A model generated the notes under the pieces. The model was not told the origin of the DNA. It did no database searches and worked only from the letters and a program-made list of their open reading frames with translations. Below are positions 56,756-64,000 of a stretch of DNA of 64,000 nt, one piece after another (the first letter of the stretch is position 1; every line of letters begins with the position of its first letter). The translations under genes and the position numbers were made by a program. The DNA lies in assembly GCA_020632925.1 (NCBI GenBank), contig JACKER010000014.1, positions 198,171 through 262,170 of the forward strand. Reading direction: 5' to 3'. This DNA is from Alphaproteobacteria bacterium (GTDB lineage Bacteria; Myxococcota_A; UBA796; GCA-2862545).

Positions 56756-59440
56756 TCAGGGGTTCGGGGGCAGGGGAGCGAACCGGGTGGTCGACGGGAC
56801 CATCTCGGGCAGCTGGACCGTCGGCGCGGGGCAGCGACCGACCGAGGCCTCGGGCACCACGCTCGGCGGCGGCTCGGTCGCGACGTACCCGAGGGCCGCC
56901 AGCATGCTCGCCATCTCGGGGTCGGACCCGTCCACGGGCAACGTCTCGTCGTCGGGCGCGAGCCCGATGCCGAACTGCCACACCAGCGTCCGCTGCTTCC
57001 AGAGCAGGCGGTTCAGCGGCAGGCGCGACGCTCCGAAGTCGACCTCGCGGGACGCGGGGATCGACATCGTCCCGCGTTGGCCCCCGGTCTCGTCTCCGAG
57101 GTAGCCCGAGCACTTCATCTGGCCGCCGACCTCCGCGAGGGGGCGGTTGGGCACGAGGTAGATCTCGCGGGAGCCGAACCAGCCGGGGTGCCAGCAGATC
57201 TCGACGGCGCCTGCGTCGTCGGCGACCTCGTGGTCGGTCACCTGGTACGTCGCGAGGAGCTGGCGCGCCTCCTCCGCGGTGGTGGTGCGCACGGTGGCCT
57301 TGCTGGTCTCGAGCGGCTCCTCGCCCGGCCAGACGTCCTTGAATCCGCCGGGCACCGTGCAGAGCCCCCACAGCCCCGGGATCGGGATGCCACCCTTCCA
57401 CGGCGTCGGCGTGAGGCGGTACCCCGCCAGCACGTCGCGTCCGACGGCCTCCTGGAGCGCCTCGCGGTACACCGCGGACTCCTCGAGCGGGCCCTGGTCC
57501 TTGCGCAGGTTGACCTTCTCCTCGGGGTCGGAGGACAGGTCGTACAGGGACTCGCGGCCCTCCTGGGTCGCCCACTTCTGGTCGCCGTGCAGCACGCCCC
57601 AGTGCTCCATCCCGTAGAGCGGGTGACCGAACGCCAGGTCACGGTCTCGGAAGGCCTGGTCGGCGCCCGGCTCGCCCTGGGCCAACGGTACCAGCGAGCG
57701 CCCCTCGAGGCCCTCGGGGATCGGCGCGCCCACGAGATCGAGGACCGTCGGCGTCACGTCGAGCAAGGACGTGGGCGCATCGGGGGAGCTCGCGCCGATC
57801 CCCTTGGCGCGGATCACCAGGGGGACCTTCAACAGCTCGTCGAACACGGAGTGTCCGTGCTCGTGGCCGCCGTGCTCCCAGAACTCCTCGCCGTGGTCCG
57901 AGAACAGGACCAGGACGTCGTTGTCGTCGAGACGCTCGATCAACCGCTGGATCTGGTCGGTCGCGTATCGGATGTTGTTGTCGTACCGGTCACGGACGTA
58001 CTGCTGGATCTGGGGATCGCGGGCGGCGCCGGCCTTCTGGACCTCGTTGCGCTCGAAGTCCTCGCGTAGACCACCCCGCGCGTCGCCCGCGTACTTGTTT
58101 CGATACGACGCGGGCTCGAGGTACGGCAGGTGGGCCGACATGTAGTGGACCTGGAGCAGGACGTCGCGCCCGTCGTGCTGATCGAGCCAGCGCAGCGCGT
58201 CGTCCGTGGTCGCGGTGGCGGAGGGCCACAGCCCGTCCACCTGGTGGTAGTCCCAGTCCCGGTCCATGTCGAAGTTGCTCGACAGGTACACGTTGCCCGC
58301 GATGAACGCCGTCGCGAACCCGCGGCCAGAGAGCTGGTGTTGCAGCGTCTCCGTCGCGCCCCAGCGCTCCGGGTACCGGCCGGTGAGGAGCGCGCGCGTG
58401 CTCGGCAGGGTCCAGGGCGCGACGGACCTCGTGTTGGCGAAGACGGCCGCCTCGGACTTCAGGTGGTCGATGCTGGCCGTCGTGTCGCGGTGGTACCCGT
58501 ACAGCGAGAGGTGGTCCGGCCGCAGCGTGTCGACGAACACCATCAGGACGGTGACCGGGTCCGCCTTTCGCGTGGCGATGGCCGGCGCCTCGAGGAACAC
58601 CAGGTCCTCGTCCGCGTTCGCGCCGGGGGCGGTGGTCACGGTGAGGCGCACGTCCTTGCCCGACCAGGCGGACAGGTCGACGCGGTGCAGCGCGAAGGTG
58701 CCCGAGCTCTCGCTCCCCTCGTACACCGCAGCCTCCTTCCCGCCCTCGGTCACGGTGACCGTCACCGTGGCGCCGTCGCTCACCGGGTGGCCGATCTCGG
58801 GCCGTACGATCCCGGACGTGAAGGTGAGCTCCGCCGCCTCGGGCACGTGGAGGTCCCAGGCCGCGGTGGTGGGGGCGGGGAGGAGCAGGCCGCCACGGGA
58901 GGCGATCCCGTCGACGACGCGCGCGTGGACGAAGTCCTCCGGGGAGAGCCCTGACAGCGAGCGGTGGAGCCTGGACTCGCGCGCGGCAGCTTCCGGGTAG
59001 TCGATGACGAAGGCTTCTGGACCGGGCGCCGGCGCGTCGGGTGGGACGTAGACCGTGATCTGGTCACGGTCGAGCTCCCAGACGGTGTGCGACCCCTTGC
59101 CACCGCCGTAGTGGTAGGGGACCTCGTTGCCGCTCGCCACGTCGATCAGCCGCATGCCGGGCACGGGGCGATAGAAGAACAGCCCGCGGGGGCGGAAGGG
59201 CACCGCCGTCGTGTACTGCGCCATGCCGCTGCGGGACTTGCCCGCGTAGTTCCAGCCTCGGTCGAGGGTGATGCGGGCCTGGGGAGCGGCGTGGCCCGGA
59301 CGGGTGTCGTCGGGCACCGAGAGCGCTACGGGCGCGAGCTGGTCGAGGCGGAGCACCGCACCCGGTCCGACGACGGGCGAAGGGCGGTGCTCGGTGGAGG
59401 AGCAGGCGACGATCAGGGGGAGCAGCATGGCGTCGTTCAT
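56756..59440 (-). CDS. Large sulfatase-fold lipoprotein, Thr-type, with N-terminal beta domain
   Basis: 894 residues. The signal is short (MNDAMLLPLIVAC, Cys13). Residues 20-275 are a beta-rich region with no recognised family (ARITLDRGWNYAGKSRSG, GLLLPAPTTAAWDLHVP). The alkaline-phosphatase-superfamily domain begins near residue 285 with VFVDTLRPDHLSLYGY. WTLPSTRALLTG near 345 has Thr where sulfatases have the formylglycine Cys, and FSDHGEEFWEHGGHEHGH near 535 supplies metal ligands. A C-terminal extension from about 700 holds CTVPGGF, EICWHPGW, KCSGYLGDE and the terminal LAALGYV. The start overlaps its upstream paralogue as ATGA. Substrate unknown. Confidence 0.85.
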   Translation of the reverse strand: MNDAMLLPLIVACSSTEHRPSPVVGPGAVLRLDQLAPVALSVPDDTRPGHAAPQARITLDRGWNYAGKSRSGMAQYTTAVPFRPRGLFFYRPVPGMRLIDVASGNEVPYHYGGGKGSHTVWELDRDQITVYVPPDAPAPGPEAFVIDYPEAAARESRLHRSLSGLSPEDFVHARVVDGIASRGGLLLPAPTTAAWDLHVPEAAELTFTSGIVRPEIGHPVSDGATVTVTVTEGGKEAAVYEGSESSGTFALHRVDLSAWSGKDVRLTVTTAPGANADEDLVFLEAPAIATRKADPVTVLMVFVDTLRPDHLSLYGYHRDTTASIDHLKSEAAVFANTRSVAPWTLPSTRALLTGRYPERWGATETLQHQLSGRGFATAFIAGNVYLSSNFDMDRDWDYHQVDGLWPSATATTDDALRWLDQHDGRDVLLQVHYMSAHLPYLEPASYRNKYAGDARGGLREDFERNEVQKAGAARDPQIQQYVRDRYDNNIRYATDQIQRLIERLDDNDVLVLFSDHGEEFWEHGGHEHGHSVFDELLKVPLVIRAKGIGASSPDAPTSLLDVTPTVLDLVGAPIPEGLEGRSLVPLAQGEPGADQAFRDRDLAFGHPLYGMEHWGVLHGDQKWATQEGRESLYDLSSDPEEKVNLRKDQGPLEESAVYREALQEAVGRDVLAGYRLTPTPWKGGIPIPGLWGLCTVPGGFKDVWPGEEPLETSKATVRTTTAEEARQLLATYQVTDHEVADDAGAVEICWHPGWFGSREIYLVPNRPLAEVGGQMKCSGYLGDETGGQRGTMSIPASREVDFGASRLPLNRLLWKQRTLVWQFGIGLAPDDETLPVDGSDPEMASMLAALGYVATEPPPSVVPEASVGRCPAPTVQLPEMVPSTTRFAPLPPNP

Positions 59441-62139
59441 CGGCGCTCGGCCAGGCAGCTCGCCGTGGTCTCGCCTTCCTCGTCACCGACGGCGTAGCCC
59501 ATGGCCTGCAGCATGTCGGCCATCTCGGCGTTGGCGCCGACGACCGCGCCGGCACCCTCCTCGGGCTTCACGCCGATCCCGAACTCCAGCGTGAGCGTCC
59601 GCTGGTTCAGGACGGCTTTCGCCAGCGGCGTCCGATCCTCGCCCAGGCCCGCGTCCCGCTCTGCCGGGATGACGAGCGCGCCGCGGGTGCCACCGTCTTC
59701 GTCGCCCAGGTAGGCCGAGCAGCGCATCTGGTGGGCGACCGTGTTGATCGGCCGGGTCGCCGGTCCGAGGTACACCTCGCGCGAGCCCGCCCAGCCCGGA
59801 GGCCAGCAGACCTCGACGGCCTCCTCGCCTTCCTCGACGACGTGATCCGGGAAGCCGAACTCGTCGAGGCGCGCGCGGATCTGCTCGGGGTCCTTCACCT
59901 GTGTGACGAAGGCCTCCGAGGTGTGGTCGGGGTCCTCACCTTTCCATGCCGCCGAGAATCCACCAGGGACGGTGCACATCGCCCACAGGCCCGGGATGCC
60001 CTTCTTGCTGTTGCCGCGGAAGCTGGACGGGACGAGGCGGTAGCCGCTGATCACCTTGCGGGGGCTCAGGGCGTCCTGGAGGTACTGGCGGTAGGGCGCG
60101 CCGGCGTCGCCGTCGGTGTTGCGCATGAGGTTCTTCTTCTCGAGCGGGTCCACGCCGACGTCGAAGAGCATCTCGCGACCACCCGAGGTGGTCCACTTCT
60201 CGTGGCGGTGGAGCACGCCCCAGCGTTCGACCCCGTACAGCGGACGACCGAACGCGAGATCGCGGGTCTCGAAGGACGCGGCGGCGTCCGGGGTGTCCGC
60301 GAGCAGCGGCAACAGGCTCTTGCCGCGCATCTCCTTGGGGATGGGCTCTCCGAGCAGGTCGAGCACCGTCGGGGCGAGGTCGAGCAGCGACACCGGCGCG
60401 TCGACCTTCCGACCGAGCTTCGCGTTGGGGGCACGGATGGCCAGCGGCACGCGCAACAGCTCGTCGTACAGCGTGTGGCCGTGCTCGAAGCCCTGGTGGT
60501 CCCAGAACTCCTCACCGTGATCCGCGTACAGGAGGAGGATGTCGTTGTCGTCGAGCTTCTCGATGATCCGCTGCACCTGGTCCGTCGCGTACCGGACGTT
60601 GTTGTCGTACCGGTCCTGGACGTACTGCTGCACGGCCTGGTCCATCCCGGCGTTGGCCTTGCGGACGTCCGAGGCCATGAACCCGTCGCGCAGGGCGTCC
60701 TCGCCGTCCTTCGCGTACATGTGACGGTACGGGTCCGGCTCCACGTACGGCACGTGCGCCGACATGTAGTGGACCTGGATGAGCTGGTTGCGGCCCGACT
60801 GCTGCTCCATCCAGGCGAGCGCGTCGTCGGTGGTCTCGCTGGCCTGGGGCCACAGCCCGACGCGGTGGAAGTCCCAGTCGCGCGTCATGCCGAAGTTGTG
60901 CGCGAGGTAGACGTTGCCGGCGAAGAACGCGGTCGCGAAGCCCTCTCGGTGCAGGAGCTCCGGCAGTGTCTCCGTCTCCGCCTTCTGATAGTCCTCGGGA
61001 TCGCGACCCGTCACGATCGTCATGGCGGACGGCAGCGTCCAGGGGGCGACCGAGCGGGCCTGGGTGAAGACCACGGCGTCCTGGGCGAGGTGGTCGATGG
61101 CGGCGGTCGTGTCGCGCTCGTACCCGTACAGGGACATGTGATCGGGTCGGAGCGTGTCGATGAACACCATCACCACGCGGACCGGGTCGTCGATCCGGCT
61201 CGCCACGACGGGCTCCGCCACGAACGCGTAGTCGAAGGCGGTGGTCTCGCCCGGATCGGTCTTCATGCGGAGGCGGACCTGCTGGCCCGCGAAGCTGGAC
61301 AGATCGACGTGGTGCTGGTCGAAGGTCGTGGTGAGCGGCAGGCGGGCGACCTCGGTGGTCTGCCCGGCGACCTCGACCTCGACGATCAGGTCGGCACCGT
61401 CACTCGGCGGTCCATCGGCGATCTCGGGGCGCTGCAGGCCGCTGACGAAGCGCAGCTCGCCGGCCGCCGGGACGGTGATGTCCCAGGCCGCGACCCCTGG
61501 CGCCGGCAGCAGCAGCCCCCGGCGCGTGTCCCAGCCGTCCGAGGCGGTGCTCCACGCGAACCGGGCCTTCACCTCGTCCGTCACACCCTCCTCGCCCGTC
61601 GCGGAGCTCCACTTCAGGTTCAGCTCGCGCTCGCGCTCGGTGGCCCGCGGGTACTTCAGGACGTACTCGCCGGGCGTCGGCCCGGGATCCTTGTCCGGCA
61701 GGTACACCACGAGCTCACTGCGATCGTGCACCCACATCGGGCGCTTGGACTTCCCGAACCGGTCGTAGCGGACGACCTCGTCGTCGCGCGTCAGCTCGAG
61801 CCCCGGCTCGGGCTTGTTGAAGAACAGACCGCGGGGCTGGAAGGGGAGGGCGGTCGCCCACTTGTGCATCCCTTGCCGCGTCTCGCCGGTGTACCGCCAC
61901 TCGGTGGTGATCGGGATGGCATCGGGCGGGAGCGTCTCCCGGTTGGCCTCCGGAAGCTGCAGCTCCGCGAACGCGACCTCGGAGAGGACCACCACACCCG
62001 CCTGCGCCGCGGGGACGGCTTCGGGTACGCGTTCTTCGGACGTACACGAGGTGAGCGCCGACACGAACAGAGCCGCCGCGACTCCTGCGCAGGCGGCCCA
62101 ACGTCGACCGGTGTGGTTGTTCGAACCCTGATGCACCAT
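59437..62139 (-). CDS. Large sulfatase-fold lipoprotein, Thr-type, paralogue
   Basis: 900 residues, lipobox LTSC (Cys32), here with a normal-length signal containing GRR. It parallels its neighbour domain by domain: N-terminal beta region (RGLLLPAPGVAAWDITVP), VFIDTLRPDHMSLYGY near 330, WTLPSAMTIVTG near 365 with Thr at the nucleophile position, and YADHGEEFWDHQGFEHGH near 550. The C-terminal extension has CTVPGGF, VEVCWPPGW, RCSAYLGDE and LQAMGYA. The two genes overlap by four bases and look like a tandem duplication encoding a lipid-anchored pair. Confidence 0.85.
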   Translation of the reverse strand: MVHQGSNNHTGRRWAACAGVAAALFVSALTSCTSEERVPEAVPAAQAGVVVLSEVAFAELQLPEANRETLPPDAIPITTEWRYTGETRQGMHKWATALPFQPRGLFFNKPEPGLELTRDDEVVRYDRFGKSKRPMWVHDRSELVVYLPDKDPGPTPGEYVLKYPRATERERELNLKWSSATGEEGVTDEVKARFAWSTASDGWDTRRGLLLPAPGVAAWDITVPAAGELRFVSGLQRPEIADGPPSDGADLIVEVEVAGQTTEVARLPLTTTFDQHHVDLSSFAGQQVRLRMKTDPGETTAFDYAFVAEPVVASRIDDPVRVVMVFIDTLRPDHMSLYGYERDTTAAIDHLAQDAVVFTQARSVAPWTLPSAMTIVTGRDPEDYQKAETETLPELLHREGFATAFFAGNVYLAHNFGMTRDWDFHRVGLWPQASETTDDALAWMEQQSGRNQLIQVHYMSAHVPYVEPDPYRHMYAKDGEDALRDGFMASDVRKANAGMDQAVQQYVQDRYDNNVRYATDQVQRIIEKLDDNDILLLYADHGEEFWDHQGFEHGHTLYDELLRVPLAIRAPNAKLGRKVDAPVSLLDLAPTVLDLLGEPIPKEMRGKSLLPLLADTPDAAASFETRDLAFGRPLYGVERWGVLHRHEKWTTSGGREMLFDVGVDPLEKKNLMRNTDGDAGAPYRQYLQDALSPRKVISGYRLVPSSFRGNSKKGIPGLWAMCTVPGGFSAAWKGEDPDHTSEAFVTQVKDPEQIRARLDEFGFPDHVVEEGEEAVEVCWPPGWAGSREVYLGPATRPINTVAHQMRCSAYLGDEDGGTRGALVIPAERDAGLGEDRTPLAKAVLNQRTLTLEFGIGVKPEEGAGAVVGANAEMADMLQAMGYAVGDEEGETTASCLAERR

Positions 62140-62198
62140 GGTCTACCCGACTCCGGGAGGCGGTCGTGCGCCCCGGAGTCAGGTAACCGAAGATGCCG

Positions 62199-63605
62199 TC
62201 AGGTGCGGCGCCGGCGGGTCGCGAGCGCCAGGAGGCCGGCGATCGAGAGGACGCCGAAGCCACCCACGCCCGAGGTGTTGTCGCAGCCGTACCCTTCACC
62301 GCGGTGGTTCTTCGCGTCGAAGGTGACCTTCGCGGCCGTGGTGCCACCGATGCCACCGAGGTTCATGACCACGGTGTACGTCCCGTTGTCGGGGAACTCG
62401 ATCACCGGCTCCCACGCACGGTTCGCCGGGATGATGGACTTGCCCGAGGTGCCGTCGCCCTCGAAGACCTCCCACTGGATCGCGGAGATGCAGCCGTACA
62501 CCGACACGTCGGAGTCGTTGAGCATCTGGTACTTGAGGCCGTCGACGTGGGCGACCTCGAAGGAGGGCACGGGGGCGCCGCAGGCCCGGACGTACCCGAC
62601 CTTGCGGAAGTCGTTGTTCCAGCCATCGGGCCCGCAGGCCTCGCGCTCACCGTGAACGCTCATCTGGATCGTGTAGTTGCCGGGCTCGGTGTACGTGTGG
62701 GTCGCGGTGAGCGCGCTCGCCGTGCCGCCGTCGCCGAAGTTCCAGTCGGCGCCGGTCACCTCGGACAGGTAGTCCGACACGATGACGCAGTTCAGGTCGA
62801 AGGGCACCACGCCGATGGCGAGGTCGTCGGAGACCTGGTGCGAGCAGGAGAAGCTGGCGTACGGACCGTACAGGGCGGTGAAGCCCTGGATGTCGTCCTC
62901 GTTCGGCGTCTCCGCCTCGTTGGAGCAGGGCCCGCCGTTCCACATCATCGTGGCCTCGATCAGGACCGGGTCGGTGCAGGGGCCGCCGCCCTTCTTGGGA
63001 TCCTCGCAGGAGTGGCCCATGCCCATGAGGTGGCCGATCTCGTGCGTGTAGATCTCCTCCATGTTGAAGCCGCCGTTGCAGTTCCCGTTGCGGATGCGGT
63101 CGGCGGTGTCGAACACGACGTTGTCGTTCATCTGGATGTCGGAGTCGTACGAGTGCTTGTACTGCACGCCGTCCAGGATGAACGCGTTCTCGTTCGTGCG
63201 GGTCAGCGTCTCGCCGATCACGCCCAGATCGAGCTCGTCGTCGGGGTCGTTGAACGTGAAGTGGTTCTGGAAGTCGAGGAGGTACCCCGAGTTGTCGCAG
63301 AACCCGGCGTACTCGTGGTCGAAGTCCGCGCACTTCGCGTCGTGCCAGTTGTCGAAGCCGGCCTGGGCGGACTCGAGGCAGTAGCCCGCGGGGACGGACT
63401 CCTCGCAGCAGCCCTGGGTGCCACCGGACGCGTCGCAGTTCGCGATCGTGTTCTGGCCGCCGTCGTCCGAGCTGTACCAGCGGATCGGCATGTCCTCGGC
63501 CAGCCACACCTGCTCGGTGTGCGTCCAGGCGAGCGCCGTGGAGGAGCCGAGCATGCCGAAGCCGAGCGCGGCCCCGATCAGCAGGGTGGAGGGGCGGGCG
63601 ATCAT
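62199..63605 (-). CDS. Secreted metzincin (matrixin-like) protease with PKD domain and C-terminal anchor
   Basis: 468 residues. The signal peptide is MIARPSTLLIGAALGFGMLG..ALA, cut before Trp. The metzincin zinc site HEIGHLMGMGH lies near residue 190 and a Met-turn-like TMMW follows. Many Cys residues are present (CCEE, YCLE, CDNSG, GNCNGG). A PKD domain spans about 282-318 (ADWNFGDGGTASALTATHTY). The C-terminus GVGGFGVLSIAGLLALATRRRR has Gly, hydrophobic and Arg blocks like MYXO-CTERM/GlyGly-type sorting signals. It probably acts at or outside the cell surface. The ATG overlaps the previous stop codon as ATGA, so the two are coupled. Confidence 0.88.
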   Translation of the reverse strand: MIARPSTLLIGAALGFGMLGSSTALAWTHTEQVWLAEDMPIRWYSSDDGGQNTIANCDASGGTQGCCEESVPAGYCLESAQAGFDNWHDAKCADFDHEYAGFCDNSGYLLDFQNHFTFNDPDDELDLGVIGETLTRTNENAFILDGVQYKHSYDSDIQMNDNVVFDTADRIRNGNCNGGFNMEEIYTHEIGHLMGMGHSCEDPKKGGGPCTDPVLIEATMMWNGGPCSNEAETPNEDDIQGFTALYGPYASFSCSHQVSDDLAIGVVPFDLNCVIVSDYLSEVTGADWNFGDGGTASALTATHTYTEPGNYTIQMSVHGEREACGPDGWNNDFRKVGYVRACGAPVPSFEVAHVDGLKYQMLNDSDVSVYGCISAIQWEVFEGDGTSGKSIIPANRAWEPVIEFPDNGTYTVVMNLGGIGGTTAAKVTFDAKNHRGEGYGCDNTSGVGGFGVLSIAGLLALATRRRRT

Positions 63606-64000
63606 GGCGTGCTCCGGGTGGGGACGGTGTCGAGGTGGGGGAAGCGGCGCTCGGGCGCGTTCACGGTGCGGAGCTGCTCGATGGAGGCGCCGGGGATCGG
63701 CTGCCCGTCCCATCCCACGCGGAGACGCTGCTCCACGCGATCCTCGAGGTCGGACAGGTACACCCGGTCGGTGAGCTCGGGGTGGGGGAGGAAGCGCGCG
63801 TCGAAGGCCTCGTTGTGGCTCGAGTTCCAGGTCCGGGCGTACTTCTCGGTCTCACCCGGAGCGCGCCGGATCGTGTACTTCCCCATGAACATGCCGGCGG
63901 GGCGCAGGTGGCCCTCGCGGCTCTGGTCGAGGAACAGGAACACATCCTCGTCGGGGGAGAAGACCGCGTGCGCGGGCACCTCGACGTCGAAGTCGCCGTA
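63602..64000 (-). CDS. Partial gene coupled to the metzincin, unknown function
   Basis: The frame is open to the window edge, so only the C-terminal 132 codons are seen. The visible part contains FLFLDQSREGHLRPAGMFMGKYTIRR, YARTWNSSHNEAFDARFLPHPE, LEDRVEQRLR and ends LDTVPTRSTP. I do not recognise a family. It may be a propeptide-like or chaperone-like partner of the protease, since the two overlap by four bases. This is inference from position only. Confidence 0.6.
   Translation of the reverse strand, partial: YGDFDVEVPAHAVFSPDEDVFLFLDQSREGHLRPAGMFMGKYTIRRAPGETEKYARTWNSSHNEAFDARFLPHPELTDRVYLSDLEDRVEQRLRVGWDGQPIPGASIEQLRTVNAPERRFPHLDTVPTRSTP

Overview
The window is a high-GC (roughly 70%), gene-dense stretch of a Gram-negative chromosome. 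The likely source is a Myxococcota-like (former deltaproteobacterial) organism, and this is inference from content. The supporting features are an outer-membrane beta-barrel, more than ten lipoproteins with Ser/Thr/Asp-rich linkers, a MopE-type calcium/metal-binding repeat protein, eukaryotic-like Ser/Thr kinases with Pro-rich tails, a PP2C phosphatase, a metzincin with a C-terminal hydrophobic-Arg anchor, and class II ribonucleotide reductase. I saw no rRNA, tRNA, CRISPR, prophage or insertion sequence.

Layout. 0-3 kb: two tandem lipoprotein sulfatase-fold hydrolases with a Thr in the nucleophile position. 3-6 kb: housekeeping genes (YkgJ-type Cys-cluster protein, adk, PEBP protein, mutM, rpsR). 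6-11 kb: an arylsulfotransferase-like lipoprotein facing a true Cys-type sulfatase and a POT peptide transporter. 11-15.4 kb: nrdJ with a 650-bp leader carrying NrdR-box-like and DnaA-box-like sequences. 15.6-25 kb: accessory genes: a degenerate nitrilase-fold protein of lower GC, a quinone-oxidoreductase/TetR divergon with two palindromic operators, a frameshifted lipoprotein, a ClC channel, a CotH-type lipoprotein gene split by an in-frame amber codon, a second TetR and a retinoid/carotenoid-type FAD oxidoreductase. 24.7-31 kb: secreted CAP-domain protein, the giant MopE-repeat lipoprotein and a coupled secreted protein. 31-36 kb: two paralogous Ser/Thr kinases and a hybrid-like histidine kinase. 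36-43 kb: arginase plus a coupled CN-hydrolase, then a sulfur-transfer operon (SQR-like flavoprotein, a DUF1641-TusE/DsrC fusion, DsrE), then a Na+/dicarboxylate symporter. 42.7-51.2 kb: a kinase-AAA ATPase regulator, converging on a four-gene operon for a beta-barrel, a lamin-tail lipoprotein and two PLD-like lipoproteins. 51-64 kb: a zinc-ribbon membrane protein, a TauE-like exporter, an OB-fold-like lipoprotein pair, a zinc-ribbon/pseudokinase/PP2C fusion, two giant Thr-type sulfatase-fold lipoproteins, and a matrixin protease coupled to a gene that runs off the window.

Themes. Export and surface chemistry dominate: five alkaline-phosphatase-superfamily hydrolases, PLD lipoproteins, a metzincin and the MopE protein. 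Many of the exported proteins have remarkably short signal peptides with no positive charge. Ser/Thr phosphorylation is well represented (three kinases and one phosphatase). The best candidates for undescribed biology are the DUF1641-TusE fusion operon, the barrel/PLD/lamin-tail operon and the pseudokinase-PP2C fusion.
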